Assembly: GCF_022538185.1 (NCBI RefSeq)
Contig: NZ_JAKYXC010000002.1
Coordinates: 186,001-250,000 of the forward strand
Source of the DNA: Microbacterium sp. CFH 31415
GTDB taxonomy: Bacteria; Actinomycetota; Actinomycetes; Actinomycetales; Microbacteriaceae
Reading direction: 5' to 3'
DNA length: 64,000 bases
The position numbers and the translations under genes are program-made. Below are positions 1-10,110 of this stretch, piece after piece; within the stretch, counting starts at the first letter, position 1; every line of letters begins with the position of its first letter. The notes under the pieces were generated by a model. That model was given only the letters and a program-made list of their open reading frames with translations, had not been told where the DNA came from and searched no databases.

Positions 1-887
1 CGACATGCGACGTGATGATGGCGATCGTCGAGATCCTGCGCCACACGATCGCGCCGGGCGACCGCGTGATCGTGACGCCCCCGGTGTATCCGCCGTTCTT
101 CGAGTGCGTCCCCGAGGCGGGCGGCGTGGTCGAGCGCGTGCCGCTGATCGACCACGGCACCGGGTGGGAGCTGGACTTGGCCGGGATCGAGGCGGCCTTC
201 GCCGGCGGAGCGCGGGCGATCCTGCTCTGCAATCCGCACAATCCCACCGGCACCGTGCACGCGCGAGAGACGCTGGCGGCACTCGCGGAGCTCGCCGCGG
301 CGTACGGCGCGACCGTGATCAGCGACGAGATCCACGCCCCCCTGACGCACCACGACGCGACCTTCACCCCCTTCCTGGATGCCTCACCCGTCGCCGCGCG
401 CATCGGCTACGCAGTGGTCAGCGCGAGCAAGGCGTTCAATCTGGCTGGTCTCAAGTGCGCGCTCATGGTCACCGCCGACGACGCCACCACAGCGACGGTC
501 CGTTCGCTTCCAGACGAGGTCGAGTGGCGCACCGGTCTGTTCGGCGCCCTCGCGGCGGTCGCCGCCTTCTCGGAGGAGAGCGATCCCTGGCTCGATGCGG
601 AGCTCTCGGCACTCGACCACAACCGTCGGCTCCTCGCGGAGCTGCTCGCCGAGCACGTGCCCGCCGCACGATATCGGATCCCGGATGCCGGCTTCCTGGC
701 GTGGGTGGACCTCGCAGGCGTCGGGTGGGGCGACAACCCCGCGGTGAAGATCCGTCGGGAGGCGAAGGTGGCCTTCCATCTCGGCCCGTTCTTCGGCGAG
801 GAGGGCAAGGGGCACGTGCGGATCAACTTCGGGTGTTCCCCCGAGCTCTTGACCGAGGCGATCCGGCGGGTGGGTAGCCTGGTCTGA
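1..887 (+). CDS. MalY/PatB-type PLP-dependent aminotransferase / C-S lyase, partial (5' end outside window)
   Basis: Fold-type I PLP enzyme of the MalY/PatB group, which cleaves cystathionine or cysteine conjugates, or acts as an aminotransferase. The open frame runs in from the left edge (first complete codon at base 3), so roughly the first 80-90 residues are missing. Visible are the TPPVYPPFF substrate-loop segment, the NPHNPTG cofactor motif, the SDEIH segment whose Asp contacts the PLP ring nitrogen, and SASKAFN with the Schiff-base lysine at bases 429-431. Its TGA shares one base with the ATG of the next gene, so it is probably co-transcribed with the MFS transporter. Substrate cannot be told from sequence. 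Confidence 0.9.
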   Translation, partial: TCDVMMAIVEILRHTIAPGDRVIVTPPVYPPFFECVPEAGGVVERVPLIDHGTGWELDLAGIEAAFAGGARAILLCNPHNPTGTVHARETLAALAELAAAYGATVISDEIHAPLTHHDATFTPFLDASPVAARIGYAVVSASKAFNLAGLKCALMVTADDATTATVRSLPDEVEWRTGLFGALAAVAAFSEESDPWLDAELSALDHNRRLLAELLAEHVPAARYRIPDAGFLAWVDLAGVGWGDNPAVKIRREAKVAFHLGPFFGEEGKGHVRINFGCSPELLTEAIRRVGSLV

Positions 888-2269
888 TGAGCGCCGCACC
901 CGTCCAGACCGAGACGGGGATCTGGCAGTCGCGGTACGTCTGGGTGACCGTCGGGGCGGTCGCCCTCATCTTCCTCGCGGCGATGCAGGCGCTGGCCGTG
1001 ACGACGGTGATGCCCGTGGTCAGCGACGACCTCGACGGTCACGCCCTCTACGCCGTGGCGTTCGCCGGCACTCTCGCGACGAGCGTGATCGGAATGGTCG
1101 CCGCGGGCGCATGGTGCGACCGCGGGGGAGTGCTCGCCCCTCTGACGACCGCCGTCGTGCTGTTCGTCATCGGACTCGTCATCGCCGGGCTCGCCACGGC
1201 CATGCCGCTGCTCGTGGCCGGCCGGCTCGTTCAAGGCCTCGGCACCGGCGGCCAGACCGTCGCGCTGTACGTGGTCGTCGCGCGCGTCTATCCCGCGACC
1301 ATGCACGGCAAGGTGTTCGCGGCGTTCTCTGCGGCGTGGGTGGTCCCGTCGCTCATCGGCCCGTTCCTCGCCGGCGCGGTAGCCGAGTTCCTCCATTGGC
1401 GGTGGGTGTTCCTGGGTGTCGCAGCTCTCACCGTCATCGCCTTCGCGATGGTGGTCCTGCGTCTGCACGGGCTTCCGCTCCACACCGACGATCCCGCCAC
1501 CGGCCGCGTCGGCCCGCGCATGGCGTGTGCGGTCGCCGTCGCAGCCGGCGCCCTGGCGCTCAGTCTGGCCGGCGAGCTCGGCGTCTACGCGTGGGTGGTG
1601 GTCGCGGCATCCGCTGTCGTCATCACTCTCGCCTCGCGGCCGCTTCTGCCCAGGGGGACACTTCTCGCGCGCCGCGGTCTGCCCAGCGTCGTCCTCATGC
1701 GCGGACTCATCGCAGGAGCGCTGTTCGGTGCCGAGATCTACGTTCCGTATCTGCTGATCGATCACTACGACTTCTCACCGACGTGGGCGGGTCTCGGTCT
1801 CACAGCGGGCGCGGTCGCCTGGGCGGCAGGTGCCGATGTGCAGGGCCGCATCGGCGACCGGCTCGGCAACGCGCGCATCACCCTGATCGGCACGGCGCTG
1901 CTGACGACCTCGACCCTGCTGGCCGGCGCCACTGCGCTGTTCGGCCTCCATCCGGCGGTGATCATCCTCGGGTGGGCGTTCGCCGGTGCGGGCATGGGTC
2001 TCATGTACCCGCGACTCACGGTCCTGACCCTCGCCTACTCGACTCCGCAGAATCAGGGCTTCAACTCCTCGGCGCTCTCCATCTCGGACTCGGTCGGCGC
2101 AGCCACCTCCATAGCGATCATGGGGCTCGTCTTCACGACTCTCATGGGGACGGATGCCGGCTTCCCGGCGGTCTTCGCCATGGCGACGGTGCTCGCGCTG
2201 CTCGCGCTGGTCCCGGGCCTGCGGATGGGGCACGCGCACGAGACGTCACCGGTCTCCCGTCATTCATGA
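887..2269 (+). CDS. MFS transporter (multidrug-efflux type)
   Basis: Major facilitator superfamily permease of 460 residues with about 12-14 hydrophobic segments. The GRLVQGLGTGGQ segment is the motif C-like region of drug:H+ antiporters, and short loops rich in Arg separate the helices. The ATG overlaps the stop of the upstream PatB-like gene (TGATG), so both lie in one transcript; export of an amino-acid-derived or sulfur compound is possible but is only inference. The last codons and stop are buried in an 11-bp inverted repeat. Family is secure, substrate unknown. Confidence 0.85.
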   Translation: MSAAPVQTETGIWQSRYVWVTVGAVALIFLAAMQALAVTTVMPVVSDDLDGHALYAVAFAGTLATSVIGMVAAGAWCDRGGVLAPLTTAVVLFVIGLVIAGLATAMPLLVAGRLVQGLGTGGQTVALYVVVARVYPATMHGKVFAAFSAAWVVPSLIGPFLAGAVAEFLHWRWVFLGVAALTVIAFAMVVLRLHGLPLHTDDPATGRVGPRMACAVAVAAGALALSLAGELGVYAWVVVAASAVVITLASRPLLPRGTLLARRGLPSVVLMRGLIAGALFGAEIYVPYLLIDHYDFSPTWAGLGLTAGAVAWAAGADVQGRIGDRLGNARITLIGTALLTTSTLLAGATALFGLHPAVIILGWAFAGAGMGLMYPRLTVLTLAYSTPQNQGFNSSALSISDSVGAATSIAIMGLVFTTLMGTDAGFPAVFAMATVLALLALVPGLRMGHAHETSPVSRHS

Positions 2270-2280
2270 CGGGAGAATTT
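2253..2280 (+). terminator. Inverted repeat enclosing the MFS stop codon, weak terminator
   Basis: Arms 2253-2263 (TCTCCCGTCAT) and 2266-2276 (ATGACGGGAGA) are perfect 11-base complements, followed by ATTT. The stop codon 2267-2269 lies in the right arm. It sits where the exporter operon ends and the iron-regulated operon begins. The short T-run makes it weaker than the other terminators here. Confidence 0.45.
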
Positions 2281-2294
2281 GGGAAGCAGGGTTG

Positions 2295-2310
2295 GTAAGG
2301 CTAGCCTTAC
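2295..2310. promoter_or_regulatory. Palindromic iron box (IdeR/DtxR-type operator)
   Basis: Perfect 16-bp palindrome GTAAGGCTAGCCTTAC ending three bases before the GTG of the siderophore-interacting protein. Its core AAGGCTAGCCTT resembles the TTAGGTTAGSCTAACC iron-box consensus of actinobacterial IdeR/DtxR. It overlaps the probable -10 TAGCCT (2302-2307), so a bound Fe-loaded repressor would block RNA polymerase. Confidence 0.7.
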
Positions 2311-2313
2311 TAT

Positions 2314-3258
2314 GTGAGCACCTCGATCGCCGTCAGCACGCGGCCCGCGTATCGCCCCTACATCGCGACCGTGGCCGATGTGCACCGATTGTCGCCGCAC
2401 TTCGTTCGCGTCGCGTTCACCGGGCCCGACTTCGACGTGTTCGGCACGGCCGGCCTCGACCAGCGCATCAAGCTCATCCTGCCGCTCTCGGACGGGTCGC
2501 TCAGCGACATCGGCCAGCACGACGAGGCCATGATCGACGCGGGCGACTGGTACGCCGCGTGGCGCGGCATCCCGACCGAATCGCGCAGCCCGCTGCGCAC
2601 CTACACGGTCCGCCGCATCGATGCCGACGCGCGTCTGCTGCACGTCGACTTCGTCGTGCACCATGGCGCCGGCCCCGCGGGCAGCTGGGCCGAGTCGGCC
2701 TCGGTCGGCGACGAGATCGTCATCGTCGGACCCGATCGGCGCAGCGACGGCTATCGCCTCGGTCTGGACTGGCACCCGGGCACCGCGCGTCGACTCGTGC
2801 TCGCCGGCGACGAGACCGCAGCGCCCGCCATCGGCTCGATCCTCGAGTCGCTCGACGCCTCGTTCGAGGTGGACGCCTTCATCGAGGTGCCGACCCGCGC
2901 CGACGCCCTCACCCTCGAGGTCGCCCCGGGCTTCCGTGTGACATGGCTCGCGCGCGATGACCGCGACCACGGAGCCGCTCTCACCGAGGCCGTCACCGCG
3001 TGGTCGACGACCGCCGCAGACACGCTGGCACGCGCCGCCGCGCCTCGGCGTCAGGAGCTCGCGGACGTCGATGTCGACACCGATCTGCTGTGGGACAGCC
3101 CCGAGGAATCCGAGGGAGAGTTCTACGCCTGGATCGCGGGCGAGGCCGCCATGGTCAAGGGCCTGCGCCGTCTCCTCGTGCAGGGCTGCGGTGTGGACCG
3201 GAAGCGGGTCGCCTTCATGGGGTACTGGCGGCTCGGACAGGCCGAGCGGCAGGAATGA
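2314..3258 (+). CDS. Siderophore-interacting protein (FAD/NAD(P)H ferric-siderophore reductase)
   Basis: Cytoplasmic flavin reductase of the ViuB/YqjH family that releases iron by reducing imported Fe(III)-siderophore. The FAD domain fills about residues 10-145 with the RTYT flavin motif at 95-98; the C-terminal NAD(P)-binding-like domain includes LAGDETAAPAIGSI and the late GEAAMVKGLRRLL helix. At 314 residues it has a normal length. The GTG start has no Shine-Dalgarno and lies six bases after TAGCCT, suggesting leaderless translation. First gene of the uptake operon; its TGA overlaps the next ATG. Probably iron-repressed. Confidence 0.92.
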   Translation: MSTSIAVSTRPAYRPYIATVADVHRLSPHFVRVAFTGPDFDVFGTAGLDQRIKLILPLSDGSLSDIGQHDEAMIDAGDWYAAWRGIPTESRSPLRTYTVRRIDADARLLHVDFVVHHGAGPAGSWAESASVGDEIVIVGPDRRSDGYRLGLDWHPGTARRLVLAGDETAAPAIGSILESLDASFEVDAFIEVPTRADALTLEVAPGFRVTWLARDDRDHGAALTEAVTAWSTTAADTLARAAAPRRQELADVDVDTDLLWDSPEESEGEFYAWIAGEAAMVKGLRRLLVQGCGVDRKRVAFMGYWRLGQAERQE

Positions 3259-4265
3259 CCACGGCCCGCGACCGGCGCGGGAGGCTCGTTCTGCTCACCA
3301 CGATCGCGCTTCTGGTGGTCATGGTCCTGGTGAGCCTCATGATCGGTGCGCGACCCGTCGCACCGTCCGTGGCGATCGACGCCCTCCTGCGACCTGACAC
3401 GTCACTCGCCGACCACAGCGTGATCCTGACCCAGCGTGTGCCCCGCACAGTGATCGGCATCCTCGCCGGGGCGTCGCTCGCCCTCGCCGGCACGCTCATG
3501 CAGGGCCTCACCCGCAACCCGCTGGCCGATCCGGGACTGCTCGGCGTCAACGCCGGTGCGTCCGTCGCCGTCCTCGCCGCGATCACGCTGTGGGGCATCA
3601 CTGCGCCGTCGGGCTTCGTGTGGTTCGCCTTCATCGGTGCAGCAGTCGCGTCGGTCGCCGTCGCCGTCATCGGCTCACGCGGCGCCGACGGCTCCAATCC
3701 CGCCAAGCTGGCTCTCACCGGCGCCGCGGTCACCGCCGGGCTCACCGCCGTGAGCACTCTGATCCTCACGACGTCGATCACCGCGTTCGACGTGTTCCGC
3801 TACTGGCAGGTCGGGGGCCTCACCAACCGCGGTCTCGACACGGTCGCCGTCGTGGTGCTCCCGATCCTGGTCGGCGCCGTCATCGCCTTCACGTCGGCCC
3901 GCGGCCTGGACCTCATCGCCCTCGGTGACGACACCGCCACCGGGCTCGGGCACAGCGTCACCCGCACCCGCACGCTCGGCATCGTCGCCACCGTTCTGCT
4001 GTGCGGCAGTGCGACCGCGATCGCCGGGCCGATCGTCTTCCTCGGGCTGCTCGTGCCGCACGCGCTGCGCGCCGTCATCGGGGGCGACTACCGGTGGCTG
4101 CTGGCCATCGGCGCACCCGCGGGGGCCGCCGTGCTCCTTGCCGCCGACGTGCTCGGACGCGTCATCGCCCTGCCGGGCGAGGTGCAGGCCGGCCTCGTGG
4201 TCGCGTTCGTCGGCGCTCCCGTGCTGATCTCGCTCGTCCTCCGGCGTGGGCGGGTGACCCTGTGA
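3255..4265 (+). CDS. FecCD-family iron-siderophore ABC permease, subunit 1
   Basis: Inner-membrane permease of a binding-protein-dependent ferric-siderophore importer, 336 residues, with a long N-terminal helix after MTTARDRRGR and about nine or ten hydrophobic segments. Family marks are RVPRT, the GASLALAGTLMQGLTRNPLADPGLLG stretch (described here in outline: a conserved Gly-rich helix followed by NPLA-P-LLG), and a C-terminal GPIVFLGLLVPH segment. The ATG overlaps the reductase stop (ATGA). It would pair with the next gene product to form the membrane heterodimer. Confidence 0.92.
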   Translation: MTTARDRRGRLVLLTTIALLVVMVLVSLMIGARPVAPSVAIDALLRPDTSLADHSVILTQRVPRTVIGILAGASLALAGTLMQGLTRNPLADPGLLGVNAGASVAVLAAITLWGITAPSGFVWFAFIGAAVASVAVAVIGSRGADGSNPAKLALTGAAVTAGLTAVSTLILTTSITAFDVFRYWQVGGLTNRGLDTVAVVVLPILVGAVIAFTSARGLDLIALGDDTATGLGHSVTRTRTLGIVATVLLCGSATAIAGPIVFLGLLVPHALRAVIGGDYRWLLAIGAPAGAAVLLAADVLGRVIALPGEVQAGLVVAFVGAPVLISLVLRRGRVTL

Positions 4266-5281
4266 CCGCTTCGGTTCTGAAGGTCCGCGCCCGGGTGGGC
4301 CGCCGCCGTTCGCTCGTCGTCTCGTCGGTGATGGTCGCCCTCGTGCTCCTCGCGATGCTCTCGCTCTCGATCGGCGACTATCCCATCGCCCCTGCCGACG
4401 TCTGGGGCACCCTGTGGGGCGGGGGAGACCGCGTGCAGTCGTACGTCATCTTCCAGGTGCGCGCTCCGCGGCTGGTGATGGCTCTCGTCGTCGGCGCCGC
4501 TCTCGGCGCGGCCGGCGGGCTGCTCCAGTCACTTCTGCGCAACCCGCTCGCCAGTCCCGACCTGCTCGGCATCAGCGGGGGCGCCGGGGCAGCGGCCGTC
4601 TTCGGCATCCTGACGCTGGGGATGGGCGGTCCGGTGCTGGCCGTCGCCGCATTCTTGGGCGGCCTCGCGGTGGCCGCGTTCCTGCTGCTGGCCGGCCGGC
4701 ACCGCGCGGACGGCGGATACCGCCTGATCCTCGCCGGCATCGGCATCGCGTTCTTGACGGTCGCGATCACGAACTACCTCATGGTCCGCGCACAGGTCGA
4801 GCTCGCCCAGGCGGCGCTGATCTGGCTGACGGGCAGCCTCTCCTCAACGCCGTGGTGGAGCGTCCTGACCGTGCTGGTCGTCGTGGTCCTGTGCACTCCG
4901 GCCGTGGTGGCCTGCGCACGCTGGCTCCCGATCACGCAGATGGGCGCGCCGACCGCCGCCTCGCTCGGGGTCAAGGCCTCGCGCGTGCGGGTGGTGACGG
5001 TGCTGACGGCCGTGCTGCTCACCGCGGTCACGTGCGCGTTCGTCGGCCCGATCGGCTTCATCGCACTGTGCGCCCCGGCGATCGCCCGGCCGCTGCTCGG
5101 CCACGGCGCCGTCGGCATCGGCACGGGCGCCGCCGTCGGCGCCGGCCTGCTCGCCGCCGCCGACCTCATCGCTCAGTTCGCACTGCCCGGCCTGTCGGTG
5201 CCGGTGGGCGTGGTGACTGGTGCCATCGGCGCGGTCTTCCTCCTCTGGCTCCTCGCGACCTCGAAAGGACGCAACCTGTGA
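4262..5281 (+). CDS. FecCD-family iron-siderophore ABC permease, subunit 2
   Basis: Second membrane subunit of the importer, 339 residues and about ten hydrophobic segments. Recognisable family pieces are RAPR-L near residue 65, the LLRNPLASPDLLGISGG region, and the GPIGFIALCAPAIARPL region ending in helices near the C-terminus. GTG at 4262 gives a four-base GTGA overlap with the first permease, which fits the coupled layout. It forms the channel with subunit 1 and docks on the ATPase encoded immediately downstream. Confidence 0.92.
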   Translation: MTASVLKVRARVGRRRSLVVSSVMVALVLLAMLSLSIGDYPIAPADVWGTLWGGGDRVQSYVIFQVRAPRLVMALVVGAALGAAGGLLQSLLRNPLASPDLLGISGGAGAAAVFGILTLGMGGPVLAVAAFLGGLAVAAFLLLAGRHRADGGYRLILAGIGIAFLTVAITNYLMVRAQVELAQAALIWLTGSLSSTPWWSVLTVLVVVVLCTPAVVACARWLPITQMGAPTAASLGVKASRVRVVTVLTAVLLTAVTCAFVGPIGFIALCAPAIARPLLGHGAVGIGTGAAVGAGLLAAADLIAQFALPGLSVPVGVVTGAIGAVFLLWLLATSKGRNL

Positions 5282-6099
5282 CCTCCGCATCCGCACCGCG
5301 CCTCAGCGCCCGCGGGCTCGCTGCCGGCTACCCCGGCAGGCGGGTGATCGAAGATCTCGATCTCGACTTCGCCCCCGGCCGCATCACGATGGTCATCGGC
5401 GCGAACGCCTGCGGCAAGTCGACGCTGCTGAGCGTGCTCGCCCGCGTGAACCAGCCGCTCGCCGGAAGCGTCGAGCTCGACGGCATCGACATCCAGACCC
5501 TGCCCCGCCGCCGGTTCGCTCAGAGTGTGGGGCTGCTGCCGCAGCATCCCACCGCACCCGACGGCCTGACGGTCGCGGAGCTCGTCTCGCGCGGCCGCCA
5601 CCCGCATCGCGGCGTCTTCCAGCGGTGGAGCGCCGCCGACACCGCCCGGGTCGACGATGCGATGGTTAAGACCGGTGTCGCCGCGCTGGCCGACCGGCCC
5701 GTCGGCGACCTGTCGGGCGGTCAGCGTCAGCGCGTGTGGATCGCCATGGCCCTCGCCCAGGAGCCGCGCGTGCTCCTGCTCGACGAGCCGACGACGTTCC
5801 TCGACCTGAGCCACCAGATCGAAGTCCTGGATCTGCTGCGCACGCTGAACCGCACGGACGGCACGACCATCGTGGTCGTCCTGCACGAGCTGAACCTCGC
5901 CGCGCGGTACGCGGACGACCTCGTCGTCATGAGCGGCGGGCGGGTGGTCGCGCACGGCGCACCGGCCGACGTCCTCACCCACGACGTCGTGGCGAACGCC
6001 TTCGATCTCGACGCGCTCGTGATCCCCGACCCCCTCACCTCCACCCCCCTCGTCATCCCCGTCCCCGGCGGCGCCCACGCCGCAGCGGACGAGGCCTGA
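5278..6099 (+). CDS. Iron-siderophore ABC transporter ATP-binding protein (FecE/FepC type)
   Basis: Cytoplasmic ATPase of 273 residues that powers the FecCD permease pair. Walker A GANACGKST is at residues 41-49, the signature is LSGGQRQRVWIAMALAQ, Walker B is VLLLDEPTTFLDL, and the switch His lies in VLHELNLAARYAD. The Gly-Ala-Asn-Ala-Cys-Gly-Lys-Ser form of Walker A is typical of siderophore ATPases. GTG at 5278 overlaps the upstream stop by four bases. Confidence 0.93.
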   Translation: MTSASAPRLSARGLAAGYPGRRVIEDLDLDFAPGRITMVIGANACGKSTLLSVLARVNQPLAGSVELDGIDIQTLPRRRFAQSVGLLPQHPTAPDGLTVAELVSRGRHPHRGVFQRWSAADTARVDDAMVKTGVAALADRPVGDLSGGQRQRVWIAMALAQEPRVLLLDEPTTFLDLSHQIEVLDLLRTLNRTDGTTIVVVLHELNLAARYADDLVVMSGGRVVAHGAPADVLTHDVVANAFDLDALVIPDPLTSTPLVIPVPGGAHAAADEA

Positions 6100-6120
6100 C
6101 GCGATCGAAAGGATGACCCC

Positions 6121-7167
6121 ATGTCCACTCCACACCTGCGCCTCAGCGCCCTGACCGCGGTCGCGATCGCGCTGGCCGGCGGCCTCGTGCTCTCCGGCTG
6201 CGCCGGCGCCGCTGCGCCCGAGTCCTCCGGCTCGGATGACGCCGCCGCCTCCGACGGCTTCCCTGTGACCTTCGAGCACATCTACGGCGAGACCACCCTC
6301 GACGAGGCGCCGGAGCGCATCGCCACGTGGGGCTGGGGTGCGACGGACGCCGTCCTCGCGCTCGGAATCGTGCCCGTCGCGATCCCGTCGTCGGAGTACG
6401 GCGGCGGAGACGACCTCATCACCCCGTGGGTCGACGAGGCGGTCGCCGAGCTCGGCGGCGAGCCCCCCGTCATCCTCGACAACTCGGCATACGAGCTGTC
6501 GGTCGAGGAACTCTTGGCGACCGACCCCGACGTGCTCATCGCGTCGTACTCGGGACTGACGCAGGAGGAGTACGACGCCGTCACCGGCGCCGGCATCCCG
6601 GTGATCGCGCCGGAGGAGGCGCTCTGGGCCACGCCGTGGCGTGACGTCATCAGCGACACCGGTCGCGCGCTCGGCCTGGCGGATGAGGCGGACGCCGTGC
6701 TGGCCGACCTCGATCAGCAGATCGCTGACGCCGCGGCCGAGCACCCGGAGTTCGAGGGCCTCTCGATCGCCTATGCGGACGACGACGTCGACACGTTCTA
6801 CCTGTACCTGCCCGCAGACCCGCGCGTCGAGATCCTCGAGGACCTGGGCTTCACGAGCGCCGATTCCGTGACCGCGCTCGACAGCGGCGAGTCGACCTTC
6901 TACACGACCGTGAGCAGCGAGAACCTCGATCAGATCGACGCGGACGTGCTCTTCACGCAGGCCGAGCAGCAGGCCGACATCGACGACTTCCTGGCGTCGG
7001 ACCGCGCCGCGCTCATCCCCGCCGTCGGGACCGGCGCCGTCGCAGCCATCGTCGGCGAGGAGAACGTCGCCGCGATCTCTCCGACTGCGCTCACCCTGCC
7101 CTGGATCCTTCCCGACATCGTCGAGCAGCTGGCCGCCGCGGCCGCTGCCTCCGCGGCGCAGGGCTGA
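6121..7167 (+). CDS. Iron-siderophore substrate-binding lipoprotein
   Basis: Extracellular solute-binding protein of 348 residues, tethered by a lipid. The signal peptide is followed by the lipobox LSGC with the lipidated cysteine at residue 27 and a Ser/Ala/Asp-rich linker. The mature part begins with the FEHIYGETTL and PERIATWGWG segments typical of the FecB/FepB class III fold. It is 21 bases behind the ATPase with its own GAAAGGA ribosome-binding site, and it ends the operon before a terminator. The ligand is a ferric siderophore of unknown type; no siderophore biosynthesis genes are present in the window. Confidence 0.93.
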   Translation: MSTPHLRLSALTAVAIALAGGLVLSGCAGAAAPESSGSDDAAASDGFPVTFEHIYGETTLDEAPERIATWGWGATDAVLALGIVPVAIPSSEYGGGDDLITPWVDEAVAELGGEPPVILDNSAYELSVEELLATDPDVLIASYSGLTQEEYDAVTGAGIPVIAPEEALWATPWRDVISDTGRALGLADEADAVLADLDQQIADAAAEHPEFEGLSIAYADDDVDTFYLYLPADPRVEILEDLGFTSADSVTALDSGESTFYTTVSSENLDQIDADVLFTQAEQQADIDDFLASDRAALIPAVGTGAVAAIVGEENVAAISPTALTLPWILPDIVEQLAAAAAASAAQG

Positions 7168-7183
7168 TCTCTCGACCCTCGCG

Positions 7184-7219
7184 CGGGAGCCCCGCCGGTC
7201 TGGCCGGGGCTCCCGTCGT
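7184..7219 (+). terminator. Rho-independent-like terminator of the siderophore operon
   Basis: Arms CGGGAGCCCCG (7184-7194) and CGGGGCTCCCG (7205-7215) form an 11-bp G+C-rich stem around a ten-base loop, followed by TCGTT. It lies 17 bases after the binding-protein stop. Confidence 0.75.
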
Positions 7220-7264
7220 TCCGAGGCGGGAACGGCGCCCGGCAGCCGCACCGTCTCCGCCGCC

Positions 7265-7270
7265 TATACT
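7265..7270 (+). promoter_or_regulatory. Likely -10 element of the ABC-F gene
   Basis: TATACT differs from TATAAT at one position and lies 57 bases before the GTG start of the ABC-F gene. I see no convincing -35 at the usual distance. Confidence 0.45.
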
Positions 7271-7326
7271 GGGAGGCTGGCCGTTCGGCCGCTTCCCCTT
7301 CTCCATCGACGGATCGGACTTCCGCT

Positions 7327-8912
<1,586 letters not shown>

Positions 8913-8925
<13 letters not shown>

Positions 8926-8997
8926 TCAGCACTCCCGGTGGTTGAGTAGCCGCGGCTTCAGCCGCGGCGTAGCGAAACCCACCACGCTCGCGTGATC
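8913..8997. repeat. REP-like palindromic element flanked by a 15-bp direct repeat
   Basis: The inner element at about 8936-8983 begins GGTGGTTGAGTAG, has a central inverted repeat CCGCGGC-TTCA-GCCGCGG, and ends GTAGCGAAACCCACC, so its tips are near-complementary. Identical 15-mers CACGCTCGCGTGATC lie on each side (8913-8927 and 8983-8997). The first copy contains the final codons and the stop of the ABC-F gene. Repeats of this GGTGGTTGAGTAG type are dispersed in Microbacteriaceae genomes (from memory). The direct repeat is itself a hairpin, GATCACG-CTCG-CGTGATC. Confidence 0.7.
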
Positions 8998-9004
8998 CCC
9001 GGCG

Positions 9005-9883
9005 TCAGCGGCCCGCGGCGTCGAGGAGGGCGTCCTCATCCTCGGCATCGCGATCACGTCGGCGCGATGCCGGACGCGGGGGAGCGGCATCCGATTCCGG
9101 CTCGTCCTGGGCGTCTTCGCGGCGATGGAGCCGCTCGGTGCGGATGACGTAGCCGATGAACACGAAACCCATCACCGCGAAGAGGATCCACTGGATCGCG
9201 TACGAGAGGTGCGGGCCCGGGTCTTCGGACGGGGACGCGAGCGCCTGGGGGCGGTCGGCGGCCGCGGGATCCTCCGAGGCCATCACTCCGTACGCGCTCA
9301 GCTCGAGCGCACGACCGACGTCGGCGGAGACGGCGTCCGCGACGAGCGGAAGGTGGATCGTCGGCACCTGGCCATCGGGCGCGGAGCGCCCCGACGACGG
9401 GAGCGGCTCGCCGGGCTTGAGCCGTGCGATCACGGTCACCTCGCCCTCGGGCGGGGCCGGGACCGCATCGGGCTCGGGCTGGTCGTCGCCCGGCGGCACC
9501 CAGCCGCGGTCGATGAGCAGCACGCGACCGTCCAGGAGACGAAACGGCACGAGCACCTCGAAAGCCGAGGTCCCACCATGCGGCCGGTTGCGCACCAACA
9601 GCGCGTCGTCGGCGACGTACTCGCCCACCAGGCGCACCGGGTGCCACTGGTCTCCGGGGTCGAGCGCGCCACCGGCCGGAATCAGCTCGCCGAGGGGAAC
9701 GGGCGTGGCGTCGTAGTTCGCTTCGACGAGGGCGAGCTGCGCGGAGCGCTCCTCATTGCGGGTGAACTGCCAGTTCGACAGGAATGCGCAGGCGATCGCG
9801 AAGACGACCGCGAGCGAGATGTAGATCGCCCAGCGACCGGCACGAGGGAGCGACTGCATGCTGACTTCGCGACGGGCGGTCAC
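9005..9883 (-). CDS. SURF1 family cytochrome oxidase biogenesis protein
   Basis: Membrane protein of 292 residues, related to Surf1/Shy1, which helps haem insertion or assembly of the aa3 oxidase. The N-terminal helix (about 17-37) is followed by the FTRNEER segment, a central extracytoplasmic domain with DQWHPVRLVGEY and LIDRGWVPPG, and a second helix YAIQWILFAVMGFVFIGYV that precedes a charged tail. This two-helix plus loop layout is diagnostic. The GTG start overlaps the stop of the small zinc-type gene upstream (GTGA), so it is the last gene of a three-gene leftward operon. Confidence 0.9.
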   Translation of the reverse strand: MTARREVSMQSLPRAGRWAIYISLAVVFAIACAFLSNWQFTRNEERSAQLALVEANYDATPVPLGELIPAGGALDPGDQWHPVRLVGEYVADDALLVRNRPHGGTSAFEVLVPFRLLDGRVLLIDRGWVPPGDDQPEPDAVPAPPEGEVTVIARLKPGEPLPSSGRSAPDGQVPTIHLPLVADAVSADVGRALELSAYGVMASEDPAAADRPQALASPSEDPGPHLSYAIQWILFAVMGFVFIGYVIRTERLHRREDAQDEPESDAAPPRPASRRRDRDAEDEDALLDAAGR

Positions 9884-10110
9884 CGGGCCGCTCCGCTCGC
9901 GCGCAACGGCTCCACCGCGACGGGGAAGTCGCGTGCGGCGAGGAACTCACGCAGGTAGTCACGATGCTCGTCGCACGCCACCCAGGTCTTCGTGCGGTCG
10001 GCGGTGTGAATGCGCGGATTGCGCCAGTCGATCCGCCATGTCGCCTCGGCGCGGCATCCTGCCCTCGAGCAGGTCGCGGAGGCGACGGGCTCGTCCTGCG
10101 CGAGGCTCAT
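9880..10110 (-). CDS. Small uncharacterised protein with Cys/His zinc-type motif
   Basis: A 76-residue soluble protein I cannot name. Cysteines at 14 and 19 (C-x4-C) and C46-x2-H49 make a plausible zinc site; between them lies WRIDWRNPRIH, and the C-terminal part is a charged helix. The ATG at 10110 overlaps the stop of the DUF3099 gene (ATGA) and its own stop overlaps the SURF1 start, so translation of all three is probably coupled. Context suggests a link to oxidase assembly, but that is inference only. Confidence 0.75.
   Translation of the reverse strand: MSLAQDEPVASATCSRAGCRAEATWRIDWRNPRIHTADRTKTWVACDEHRDYLREFLAARDFPVAVEPLRASGAAR

Noticed and set aside
2314..7167. Siderophore biosynthetic gene cluster
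   Set aside because: Only uptake and reduction genes are present; no NRPS, IucA/IucC or amine monooxygenase genes occur here.
5173..7251. Very long minus-strand open frame opposite the siderophore operon
   Set aside because: It is the antisense of four well-supported genes; high G+C leaves few stop codons. Composition is Arg/Gly/Asp-rich with no domain, and codon third positions do not follow the genomic G/C preference.
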